From positions 131,570-195,569 of the forward strand of contig VZRS01010812.1 of assembly GCA_013398055.1 (NCBI GenBank): 64,000 bases of DNA, written 5' to 3'. Both the position numbers and the translations under genes were made by a program. Shown in pieces: positions 27,219 through 39,700 of the stretch; positions within the stretch are counted from its first letter, which is position 1; each line of letters begins with the position of its first letter. This DNA comes from Ifrita kowaldi. Lineage: Eukaryota > Chordata > Aves > Passeriformes > Cinclosomatidae. Below the pieces are notes generated by a model. That model was given only the letters and a program-made list of their open reading frames with translations. It was not told where the DNA came from and ran no database searches.

Positions 27219-27276
27219 NNNNNNNNNNNNNNNNNNNNAAAAACAAAAACAAACCAAAAAAAAACAAAACAAAACT
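27182..27276. repeat. Poly-A tract with 20-N assembly gap
   Basis: A run of 37 A (27,182-27,218) leads into 20 N (27,219-27,238). The sequence then resumes in A-rich DNA broken by single C residues up to about 27,276. The gap is therefore an unresolved homopolymer and its true length is unknown. It could be a simple repeat or the tail of a retrocopy, but the 150 bases upstream show no recognisable retroposon or mRNA 3' end. Confidence 0.9.
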
Positions 27277-30200
27277 TAAAGGAATAGCATGTGTCAGTCA
27301 GGCACCAAACACACAGACTCCCCCTATTAAACTCCGAGAGTTTTCTTAAGTGTTAGATCCTACTCCAGCCCTCATAAAGGGTTAAAATACAGATGCTGTG
27401 AATGGAATGTATAATCCTTAAGGCCCTGGAGCATTAAGACATATCTGCTCCTTAGGGTCCATCTCTGTCCATAATCAATTTCTTCCCTTGGAGAACATTA
27501 ATTGTCTCTAATGATAGCTTTCCATCAATACATCCTTGATCTTAAAAGGCCTGTACAGCTTTTTCCTTTATTCAATCAAATCATCTCTACAATTGCCCTC
27601 CTTTAGTAAGATAATACCTTTTAAGCCTTGTATTTTAATATAAAAAAATAAGAGGTAGCAGCAAATTCTAATGGAAGTGCTAACATTTGAGAACCAGGAT
27701 GATGGCTTCCATTATCCTAAATAATGTTTGAAGATTACGGAAAGCACTGTGTTTCAAAAGGTGGAAACTAATCCCCCACTTTCAAATTATTCCTTGTACA
27801 AAAATCTGTTCTGACATTAGGAATTTTTGTGCCCCAACTACAGCACAGAATATTTAAATATTTGAATATGAAAGATAATTTTCAGCTCTGGAGGGGAAAA
27901 AGCAAATAATTACTATTTATAAGCAGTAAATGCTGAATAATTTAAGAAATTGACAACCTTAAACATAGAAGCCCTTTATTTTTTCATTCTCTGGTACAAG
28001 GGTGGCTTAACTGTTCACTCAAACGACTGTAACTCCAATCAGAAGTTCCTGAAATTATTTAATTTCATGATGGCTCAAAAACTCAATCTCCTAGTGACCC
28101 ACTAATACGTCTTGCTTTCCCCACCCCCTTCTCTTCCTTGTACATGCTTTTCAAAAGGCGTGGAAATTCAATTTTTTGCCATTCAACTGATTTGTTTCCA
28201 TTCAAATAGAGGATTTTTCTTGCACTTTCTTATCTAGATTGCCCAGCACCAATCTGTGTTTCTACCCATATTCCAACACAGTTCCGTGTGAAATGGCACT
28301 ACTGTTTATATAGCTCAAGGACCTCGAAATGCAACACTGATGGCACAAAAGACCTCAAACCTTTAGAAATCTTTGCTTGGTATTTTTTTTTTTATATCCA
28401 GCATGATCTTGACAGAATTTAGGGGATGCCTGTTTAGTATCATTTTTATCTAAGAAGGGCCATGGAGATAGCTTTTCCCAGAACTGACTATCATCCACCA
28501 CTCACTGTAATATTAGAGCCTTCCTCTTACCCAAAAAAGATTACACACACGCACAAATAAATAAACAAAAGCAGGAGATTTACATCAGGAACGTAATGAA
28601 AACTCTAAAAAATGTGTATTGTGAAGATTTTCTTTTCATTCTCACACTAGCACACATACCCATGACATGCACTTTATCATTTGCTATTTTACAAAATGTT
28701 GGTGGCAAAAACAGTAGGAGAAAAAATAATGCCAAGAATATGAAAAAAATAAGAAATATAGGCAGGTAGATACAATCTAACAGCTATCAAACCTAAACAA
28801 AACAAAACAGGGGAAAAAAAAAAAAAAAAAAAAAAGGAGACCCTTTAACAACCTAGATAAGAGATGAAAATTGCCAGTGAGGCAGATCAAGTTTATTCAA
28901 TGTCCTGATAAGCACCTATTTGCTCTTCCCCATAATGCTCTCTCAGTATTTATAAATTATCATTTAATTATGCTGGCAAGTGGTAATTGTCAAATAAAGC
29001 TCAGATAGGCATAAGCCCTCAGGCTGCACATGACAGAAAAATATCTGTTAAAGCTGGGCTGATTCACACGCTTAGGAAATCATTTCCTTTCTTCTTTTTA
29101 TCCTTGCCAACAAATTATATGAACTGGCACTTTGTGCTTTGTAGGCATTTTGAAGTCTATGCAGATTACAGGAAAGAAAAATTAGTTGTTTCAGTATCTA
29201 CCATTCCTAAATTATTCTGCTGATTTAAGACACCATGTTCTGTTTCAACAAAAGAGTGCCAAAGATCAAGGAATCAGAGCCTTCCTCTGCTTCGAATTTA
29301 TGCCTAGGGTCACTTTCAATTGGGTAAATCAAGATTTGGGGAACTATTGAATACTGTGCATAACAGATTTGCTACAGAGCAATAGTTAATATATGACGTT
29401 TATCCCATTAGTATAGAAACACTAAGGAATATTTTTTAAAACTCTGCTACTACTTAGATTCAATTATAGACCTGTTAAACATCCTCTGATATACACACAC
29501 TGATACAGATGCAGGCACCCACAGATTTGAAGGATTTCTTAATTTACTGCATACATACCCAACTATTTAAGTATGTAGAAAAAATAGATGTAATCAAAGT
29601 TTAACGCCAAATAACAGTGAAATCAGGCTCTAGAGAACTTTGACCTGGAACACGAGTCTGAACAACAGAAATGCCAGATTTACAGCACGTTGCTGGAACA
29701 TTCGCTATCAATGCCATTGCAAGATTGTTACTGCCATAAAATGTACCAATATTCTCTCTTTTTTTTGTCTGTACAGTTACTGTCAGACAGAAACTCAGGG
29801 TGACAGACTACTGGCATGAGCACATTAAGTCTCTTTCCCTGCTTTCCATATGTACTTTTGTGCATGGTGGGTCCCTTCTCTGTGAAAGGCTTTTAAGGTC
29901 CTTTGGCTTACTTGAAGAAGCCCAAAGCAAGTCTCAGTCTCCCATCTCTTTGTACTGCAGCATATCTATATTTTTTCTCTCCCTCATCAGCACAGTTCAA
30001 TAGAATTTCTCTCTCATTTTTACCCATACTCTAAATACAATTAGCTTCTATTCAAATCTGAGTTATTAGTTGGTTGATGTCATATATAAGGCTTCTACCT
30101 ATGATATTGGTATCCTGCATTATTTCAAACCCTTCTGAAGAAGTCACCAAGCCTTCTGAATCCTTCACAAGCAGCTTGCTGATAAAATAGGTTAGAATTT

Positions 30201-31504
30201 TTCAAAAAAATTCTGTTCTCTTTTCAGGCTATCAGTAACCCCCAACAATTACCACTGGCAGTTTACAGTTACCATGCACTCAGTGTACAGTTAACAGCAA
30301 TAACACTATTTAGTAGAACAAGAAACATAATGTGTCTTCAATGGCATAACTGCAAATTCTTTTCTTCCAATTTAAGGTTTCATGGCTCCAGTCAATGTGT
30401 ATGGACTGCTTCACACAGATACTTCCTGTTGCTTCAGAGCAGCTGGAAAAGCACTGCTCACCAACCTGCCTTTTCTCATTATTGCAATGATCTACTGCCA
30501 CTTCCCCTGATCTCATGAAATACATCATCTTCCTCGGGAGACACAGGGAGAATTAGTGCCCCAGGGGTTAGATAACACAGAGCGTGGCCAAGCAGTGTAA
30601 TTCACAGGTTAGACCAGATGTTAAAGCAGCAGACAGCCAGAAAGCATTTACTGGTGCTGCTGCAGCCAGAACAAGCTGGTGTCTTATACTCAGCATAAGC
30701 AGCAAAGCAGATAATGTTTCTCATAGGAATAGCTTTTAGCCTCATTGATCTCCCGTAAAAGCTACTGTACAACTACATTGCCCTAAACACATGCATTGTG
30801 GTTTGGATGTGCCCTAACCATTTCCAGAAACACATGCAGGATTGTCATTCTGTCAACAACATGCTTCACACAGTGAAGACGAAAAAGGAAAAACAAACAA
30901 ATAGGAACATGTCTTCATATACAGATCTTGCATTCAGAAATTCCAGACATTAATTCCTGAAGCAGAGGATTGCATCCTAGTACCAGAGCTATAGGTATGG
31001 TGAATCTATGCCAAAGCAGAAACTTCTGCTCCAGAAAAGGACAATCTGCAGAACTTTTGCCTTGAAAATTTTCTCCTGATATTTAGGATCCAACTAATAC
31101 ATTGGCTGCAAAGTCATGAACACAGAACATGAGTGAATCTATCACCATAAAAGGCTTTAGAACCTTGGATGTGAATGTGGTTCTGTTTCTTTTCCTACAA
31201 GACTAAAAAACATAAGTCTGTTTAGCAGTGTTTATTTCAAGTAGCATTTTATCAAAAGACATTCTATTTTCACTAGTTAGTGAACTGAACTTGATATCAA
31301 TTAAAGAAAAAAGAAATGCTTTTATAACACCCCTCAACTAACTGTAAGGGACTGTTATACAGATGACAGAGGAAAATAATGCAGAACATTTTGGAGAGCT
31401 CTAATACTTATTCTGAAATAGGTTTTGTGCTGACAGCTGGCCAGAAAGTTTTTTTCCTGGAAAAAATTTCATACTAGGAATAACCTTCACAAAGAAGTTA
31501 TTTT
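27277..31504. other. Noncoding, partly conserved-looking sequence
   Basis: No coding gene is recognisable. From 27,360 to 27,620 and from 28,860 to 29,010 the DNA is repeat-free with AATTA/TAAT words. The rest is AT-rich spacer with a short CA-rich stretch near 28,545 and mildly GC-richer DNA near 30,400-30,700. Confidence 0.55.
28814..28835. repeat. A22 homopolymer
   Basis: Twenty-two consecutive A follow CAGGGG. The upstream sequence is A-rich with AAAC units, so this looks like a simple A-rich repeat rather than a retrocopy tail. Confidence 0.85.
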
Positions 31505-31552
31505 ACCAGAGGCTTTTCCAACCTAAAATGACTCCATGATTCTAAGATTTTA
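31505..31552 (+). mobile_element. CR1 LINE 3' end fragment
   Basis: The end motif of CR1 elements is visible: a 'cttttccaacct' block, a short spacer, then 'ccatgattctaagatttt', a worn copy of the octamer tail (ATTCTATG)n. Only the terminal 50 bases or so are recognisable. Upstream similarity fades within 100 bases. It is 5' truncated, as nearly all CR1 copies are, and it has no coding content. CR1 is the dominant LINE of birds and other sauropsids, so this supports the organism call. Confidence 0.6.
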
Positions 31553-33211
31553 AAGAACTACATGCCAAACTGGGGGGTGAGAAGGACCTTCTCCAGAAAT
31601 CAGCATTATTTCCATTCTCCTTTAGCTCATTTGAGTTTTGCAGCTCTTTCAAGATATATTTTAGAATCAGTGGACATTCCATAATCAGGAAAGTGGGAAT
31701 CAACTCACCTTTCAAAAATAGTCTGCTTAACTACACATACTTTTTGACATCTTTAATCACAAAGTTGACTGGAAAATGCATCATATTGCCAATCAAAAAT
31801 AACAACCCAGGGAACTCAGAACACTTCTGCTCTGGGGGAAATCTGGAAACACGCAATCTTTTCTATTAGCAACGAGTATAATGCTGCTACTGTCAGAGTT
31901 CTTATGCTTATGAGTCTTTGCTTGTACAGTAAGATTTTGTTGCATTTACACAACACGTGACATTATCCAAAGTTACTACTGTAACTTTATCTGGACAACA
32001 GCGTGGGGAACACAGTCCTGTACCACATAAATTACTGCTGAGACTGTTCAAACACACAAATTGGTATTATGTAACAGACTTCCAACCTGGAGCAAAAAAT
32101 ACCTGCCAGCACTCTTCTGCTGGCCTAATCCAGCTTCCACTGAAACCACCTTTTCTCTGGTCACAGATAATATTGTACTTATAGCTGCTGGGAGATGCCT
32201 CCTCTGAAGTCCTCATAGTTAAGATTAAGAATGAGAAAATTAGGCATGACCTAATAAAATATAGTTGTATATTCAAATCTATATGGATTATTAAAAAGAG
32301 CTGTTTTGTTTTCCAATTTAGCACAAAAAATCTCTAGCTACATTATGGCTTTACTGACTTCCTATATTTCAATTTGAAAAGAACAGGTCACATGAAAAAT
32401 CTTGTCATGATTACAGATTGACTTTAAACGGTCCTGTATCTACAAAGTCTGACAAGCCTTGAATGTTTTTCTATCCTTTGATTTTTTAAAATTAATTACT
32501 TTTTACTTTTCTATCAAGTTCACTAGGACTTTTCCATATGTGATACTGCAATAAGGATCAGAAAACAAACTGCTCGATTTTACAGCCGCAAGCTCTCTTC
32601 ATCTTTAATCATATCCTCTATGCAAGTTTTTAATTTTTAGTTTTAAATCTGTTTTTCAATATATTGGTTTGGTTTTCATTTAAATTGTCCAGAAAAATTA
32701 AATAATATTAAATTCATCTCAAAGACAGCTTCACATGTCTCCAAAATTGATTTATAGAACTCATGAGAAGGTAATGAAAGGTCTTCCTTAAAAATCATGA
32801 TGGACTGGGAGATGTGGATTGACCAGCTATAAATGTTATTTCTCAATAACAGCCACACTTCCCTTTCAATGAATTTTCTTTTTGAAAAGATTTCATCACA
32901 TACATAAGTAGGAATTTTTAGCTTAAATTCCACTCTCATCAAATCACTTCAACATCAGGAAGTTGAAATCACATTAAATGCACATACCCTGAAAACACAC
33001 AGGTTGTATCCAATTTCGAACAAAGTCAGGCCCATGTACTTCTGTGAAAATCCACATGTAAACTTTATAGCTCAAGCCCATCTCATTACTGCAACAGCAT
33101 TAACGAGATACTTCTCCTTACTTTCCATATGTTTCCTGCTGAATATCCATGTCAACCCAATAAAGCCTTCATGGTCTCCATCATGACAGGAAGAGCAGAA
33201 ATATGGGTTTC

Positions 33212-33227
33212 TTTTTTTTTCCCCCCC
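33212..33227. repeat. T9-C7 homopolymer junction
   Basis: Nine T are followed directly by seven C. It is a slippage-prone pyrimidine tract with no evident role. Confidence 0.85.
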
Positions 33228-33665
33228 ACTGGTAATTTTATGAAAGAATGGGTTTGAAAATGTGAAGCAACATGACAACATAGCATGAAACTGCAAAAAT
33301 GAAAATATAATTTTTCTTTAAAAATTGTTACTCAAAACATTCTGGAGAAAACTGCCTCCTACTCACAAGTTAGTATCTTATGCCTTAAGGGCACTTTAGG
33401 GAGAAAGATTTCACTACAAAAATAAGTCTCTCCCTTTTTAATCCCTATTTAAAATTAGGTTATTGAAAAATGGAGTTTAACTAGAAATGTTTAATTTACG
33501 TTGATTTAAACTTATGTATGTGAAAAAGTGGCATTATCAATTAAACTGGAAGTACATAGTAGAATATCAGCTTTACTGGAAATAGCAGGTATTTTGGCAT
33601 ACTTTGTATTCAGCATTGCATCAGCATGTACACTGTAATTTATGTAGTTTCCTTGCACATGGAGA

Positions 33666-33701
33666 AATTTATTCTTTTTCCTTAATTTATTCTTTTTCCT
33701 T
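33666..33701 (+). repeat. Perfect 18-bp tandem duplication
   Basis: The 18-base unit AATTTATTCTTTTTCCTT occurs twice, head to tail and without mismatch. This suggests a recent slippage or repair duplication in AT-rich DNA. Confidence 0.9.
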
Positions 33702-36700
33702 TCATTTTTTATTTTGCTTATAGATGGGTTCCATTATGGTAATCCAAGCTCCCTCAGACTCTTAAAGGGTATTCCCAGGTGGCTGAAAAGAGTACGTGCC
33801 ATGACTACAACTAGAAAGCAGAGCATGTCCACTGGCTGGCCACTTACTGCCCAAAAGCTTGTGTAAGCTTGCAATCTGCCCAGCTTTTAGATCAGTTTGA
33901 ACGTATTTGTCCTGCCACCAACCTTCACAAAACTTTCAGGAATATACACATTTGATACTGCTACACTGCTTTCAAATCTGACTAAGTTTGGCCAACAAGT
34001 GTCAGAGGACATGGAGATGTGGAGAGGCAGCATCACGCCACAACAGAAAACCAAGCTACAATTTCCTAAGAGGTTCACATCAAGACATCTGGAATCAGCT
34101 TCTTGCTTTGTTATTTATAATGTGAGGATTATTCATTTGAATTTATAAAGTGCAGAGAGACCCCGAGAAAGAAGATGCTGCGAAAGTAATAAGCATGTTT
34201 ATCAGTCTGTTCTTATTCAAAACAGAGCATACATAAACAAGTCAGGCAGTAAAGACACCCTTTATGAACCTGAAGCTGGCATTTTCAGCCCCCTGTGCAG
34301 AAGGATGTCCAACAGTTACATCCACCATGAGGTGACCTGGACAATCACAACTTTTTCCCATCATGGGGACAGGTGCCATTCAGGCCAGACAGCAGGCTGG
34401 GGCCTGAGGACATTCAGGATATTCATGGAGTGTATTGCATGTTTCTTACTGTTTCAAGAAATCTAAAAGTGCCAGCAAAAAAAGCACAAATCCTCCTAAG
34501 AAGCAGACATTGTCTAGTCCCAGTTTCTCTGATGGGCCTTGGCTTGATATGTGTTAATAAGGGTAAGCTTTGCTTTAATTTTGGACCCAAAAAATTCTCA
34601 CTGGTTTGTGTAGGGTGTGGCCACTCAGAATTTAGACAAGACTTCAGATGCTGCTGGCATAGCACAGCACAGCCAGCTGGAATAAACCATGAGGGAAAAG
34701 GATCTTGGACAAAGGTGCAAGACAGCCTCAGAGGAAGATCCTCCAGAGAAAGCCTCGCATGAGACACGTGCAAGGTGAGGCAGTTCGGGACTGAAACTCC
34801 CTGGTCAGGTTTAGATTTGTTATTATTTGCATCTCTAGGAAGTTGCACACAATGTCCTGTAAGCTGGCTTCTGCCTGTGATGATTATTGGAGCTTCATGA
34901 ACAGCAGGAAAACCCCACAGATTTCTGATTTTTGTTATGTAAATGTAAATTTAAAGAATATTGTTTGAATTTTACAAAACTTTTTTTCTCCTGCCATGTT
35001 TCTTCCCTTCCGCCCTCTATATATCTTTCACATAGTATAAACATTTTTATATTTTTATGTTCTTTAGAAAGTTATTTGTGAGCATCCTCTAGTTACCACA
35101 AACCTAAATTAGGAAAACACATGAAATATATTTAGTCAGGAAACTGTTACAATTTCCAAGAATTCTTGGAGAAGAGTTATTACAAATTGGAAAGTACCAG
35201 AGGGATAATACAAAACAACTTCACAATTAACTCAAAATTTAATAGCTATTTCCAGTGTTCTCTAACTTATAGCTGATATTTTTTCATGTTATAATTGAAA
35301 AAGACTTTTTTTGCCTCACATTTATACACTAACAGCTACATGGAAAACAAAATTTTAAGTTATAATTAATTTTGAAACTATTTGGTTTATAGAAGTTTTT
35401 TTGAACCTGTGATAGAAAAATTATAGCAGTCATTATGTGCATATTGCTTTTAACATTTCATTAGAAACCTCTACTTTGCTGCCAATAGAGCAGCACTGAA
35501 GAAACTGTCAAATCTCGAACACAGCTTTTTCAGTTTGAGAAATACCAAATTGTGATATTTTCACTATCATCTAATTCCATTATTACTATGTAACAGATGT
35601 TTATTAGTGGTCTTCAAATACATTCTGGGCTGAACTCTGTCTTCAATTAAATATTCAAAGACATTGTTAAGATCATCCAGTCAGATTTCTTCTATAGTCT
35701 GGGCCATATAATTTCAGTTATTCCTGTACTGAGCCAAATAACGTGTGTTTGTGACTGCCTCAGCTCTTCTCTCTGCAGAGAGTGTATTTTCCTTTCTTCT
35801 CCAGTTATATCCTGATTAATATATCTTCTTCTCTCAAGTTTGGATTTCATTGTGACATATCATTTTGCTTCAGTAAGTAAATATATAAAATGTATATCCA
35901 AAGTCAGGTTTGAAAGCCATGTAACAACTGACCTATTACAAACAATGGGTCTTCTATAGTGGGTAGCTTTGCCAGGATTAGTGTGTTTCGATGAGATAAT
36001 CAACTATGCATTTTGTGACCAGCTCACTCACATCCTGGCAAAATGATCTTGCTGGGAGGCAGACTGCATGCTTCACTACCAGGAAATGGACAATGACAGA
36101 TAGTCTGCATTTCCATTTACACGTATCCTTAATTGTTGTCACTGAAAAAGACGTGCCAGATACTGACACAACAGATCATTCAAAATAAGTTATGTATTCA
36201 TGTTAAGCGTTATTTATCTAGACTGCAAAGGAAAACAAATATTGCTCTTTCTCCCCCCCTTCCTAATTAGCCAATTGTTTCAAATGCTTTTTGTTAGGGA
36301 TTCAGCAATTTATGTTCTTTAAGCTTGTCATAAAGATAACGCTTATTATGAACTATGCTAAGAATACAGTCCTAATTCAGCTCCCTTTCTTTTCTGGCTA
36401 CACCATAATGAAGATGTTTGCAGGATTCATTTATTTGATTCTGTCCAGGGAGCCTCATGAAATGTATTTAAAAATAAACACAATGAAAAACCCACGCTCA
36501 AAACATCACTGGCATTTTTTTTTTGTGTGTGACATCCTAATAACAGTGCTATGGAGTCCTGTTAAAATTTGGTAAAAGAAAAAAAAAGCTGCATTAACAG
36601 ATAGGAAATTGGAAAAGAATAGTCTAGCTAACGCTATTTAAGAAAAGCTGAAAATTATGCTATAAAACAACCTCATTAAGGCAGCTTTTAAAAAGTAAAC

Positions 36701-39700
36701 AAAAGAAACCCCCAAATCCCTAAAGATTAGAGACAATAAAAGTAACTTCTTAAAAATAATTTTGTAATGAAAGATAGCCCTTTCTAGCACTGGAGACCTC
36801 CTGAATAAAAATAATGTAGAATATAGTTGCTGTTGCTATTATTATCATTATTAATAATAATAAAAAGAACTCTAGTCTTGAATTTCCTAAGCCAAGACCA
36901 CTCATCTTGGCCACATCATAAGTGCACAAGGACTTCCTCAGTGAAGGAAAGGAGCTTCCCTGGGTCAGCCAACCAACTGTCAGCCTCCATTCTGCCCTCT
37001 TCCAATTTCTCAGCGATCTCAGCTTCATCAAAAGCAAAATTTAAACAGATTTACTGAAGATCCTAAATTAGAGAAGTCTCACCAAACTGAAGACAGATTT
37101 AAACTGGCAGTATATAATGCATAGAACATAAGACAGGAACATGATGTACAGAAGAGATCTGCTCTGAATTAATCAAAGTCAGTAAAAGAAATAAATCTCA
37201 CCCCTTTTATAAATATTGTCTAGTTTCAATACATACTTGCCACAGTTCTGATTTTATACTGTATTTCTTGGGAAAATCACTTTTCATGACAACCAGTGGA
37301 ACAGCCTATTTCCACAATTCCTTACAGCTCAGCAGGCAGGCTTACCTCTACAGCCTTGTTAATTATGAATCCTTTCTGCAATGCTAATAGATTATTCCAC
37401 TTTGAATGAGCATCCAAAATTATTTAGTAACACCTTGCTTAATAGGACAGTTTTGTGATTTTACATATGAAATAATTAATTTGCTTTAAAAAGTGTAAAA
37501 AATATAAAGAGCCTTTACTTGTGCTATCATCTCTTTTACCAGCATAAGCAACACCAGGGGCAAGTCATTAATTTTTTTGGGGGGTTGTTGGGTTTTTAAA
37601 ATTTTTTCTTTTAAATTTTGACATTTCAGCCAACATCAGCTTAACTATATCTGCACCAGGTCAGTACACACAGGTGCTAAGGATGTGACAACAGATGGCC
37701 CTACAAACGAATATATAGCCAACATATAAACACAGTCAGTGTCAGTCTACAACAGGTTCCATGCCTGAATCAGTAAATTGTTTTTCATCTTGAGAATGTG
37801 AAAACAAAACACAGCTTAATTTGGATTTGTTTTTATTCCCACCATTTTTAGTTTTGACTGCAATATCCTTATTCTTTCACCACAGTATATGGCCTGACTA
37901 CAGAAATGCTTAGTATCTACTCACTCTTCAACCTTTCAAAAACCAGATTTCTTATAAAAGATTGAGATATTTAACTTGATACACAAACATTCTGATTAAT
38001 ACATCAGCCAACTCCGAAAACAGCAGCTTCCATAATGGACTGTTACACTGGCTAATCCAGTCTCTCCTTCATTGCCATGAAGCTGATTGTGGCCCATTCC
38101 ACACTACCTGGAAAGCAGCAAATCCTTTGTAAGGATTTATGCTGCATTATACGGTAGAATGAAAGGTTTGTAAGTAAAATTCTTAGAGAAATGAATAATG
38201 GCAGTAATATAAAAGCACAAGACTCAGACTAGAGACTGCTGTAGTCTGACAGCCGTATAGGTACATTTTGCTCTCCTGTCACTTAGCAATCTCATTTCAA
38301 TGAAAGATGTAGGAATTAAACCCTCTTGAAAACCAAGCCATTAACTCTTGCCTCAGTTTACCCAGTTGCAGTGGGTTTTTGTAAAATATAAATGCATTTT
38401 ACAACAAGAGGGCATTGAAGAATTCCCTCTTTTTTATTATTCTCTTCTAGTATTATAGAAAAAGCTTTTGTAGAGTACTCAAACATACTCCAGGAACAGA
38501 TAAAGGACTTCTTAAATTGGTCTAGACAAACTTATTGCTTCCAGCTTATTGACTCTCCAAGCGGCTTCCATTTCCCCTGCCATTTCAGGAGTAACCTAGG
38601 GAAGCAACGAGGAGTTGGTTGAACCACATCCCTGGCACACCTATGTCACTCAACATTCCATACCAGGTGGTTCCTAAACTGTTCAGACAAATTATCTTTA
38701 GACTGCTAAGAATAGGCCAACTTATATTTACTCATTAATGCAGTCAGGTAGTTCCTGATGTCACAAACACTTTCAAACAAGCTAAAGCTACTAAAACTCC
38801 ACAGGAATTGCCTGTTGTCCATTTACTGGTCTGTGCAAAGATCATTAGGATGTGCTAGCACAGGATGAAGGTCAACAGACAGATTTGCATTTACCCACTG
38901 TTCTAGAACCATTAGATCACAAATTTGCTACACACAGACAACTGCACTGTAGAAGAGGAAAATCCTTTTCACTTCTGTTGCACCCAAAACAGAAACATAA
39001 ACCAGTAGCGCTTTGACGTAAGAGTGTTCCTTTCTACCACAGCCCATCTTGATCCACTGAGCTAAAGCAGATTGCAGGACACAATCATCGCACGCCCCTT
39101 TTTGTCACAGGTTGCCACAAAGGCCAATTAATGGCACATTATTGCAGGCCTGATATTCCATTTAGCATCCAGCTGCATGCTGATTACAATATAGTTATGA
39201 TATTAATATAATTACACATTCTATATATAATAGGCATTGTACAACATATAATAACATAATATTGCAACAAAAGACAGTCTGGAGTAAAAGTCCTGTGAGT
39301 ATGCACAGCTATTTCTTAATTTATTTTCCAAGCCTGATTTTCTCTCGTTATGGCTACCTCCATTACACTGAGGGAAAAAGCAACACTCACCCAGGCAAGG
39401 TCACAAGAGTCCTGTATGAGCAAATAGCGCACCCCAGCCTGAATCACACCTGACGAACGGGATAAAATCCTCCAGCGGAACCACACAACTCTGCCCTGGC
39501 CCAAGGGCAGACGGCACCAGGAAGGTGCAAGCCTCCAGACTCAAACATGAGCCTGCTATCTCTGCAACACTCTCGGGCTGACTACATTAGAAACAAGGGA
39601 ACAACTCCACGAAACAAACTCTCATGTAATTCCTCACATCATTACTGATGGACTAACCAAGCCATCTCAGAGAATTTCCCCGTTCATTTAGCTTTGCGTA

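Noticed and set aside
27053..27349. Open frame running across the assembly gap
   Set aside because: Its middle is poly-lysine from poly-A plus unknown residues from N. It is an artefact.
28790..28840. Poly-A tract as a processed-pseudogene tail
   Set aside because: The upstream sequence is itself A-rich simple repeat, with no polyadenylation signal at the usual spacing and no coding remnant.
34373..34848. Overlapping open frames of 129 and 141 codons on opposite strands
   Set aside because: They coincide with a locally GC-richer patch, which lowers stop frequency on both strands. Neither resembles a known protein.
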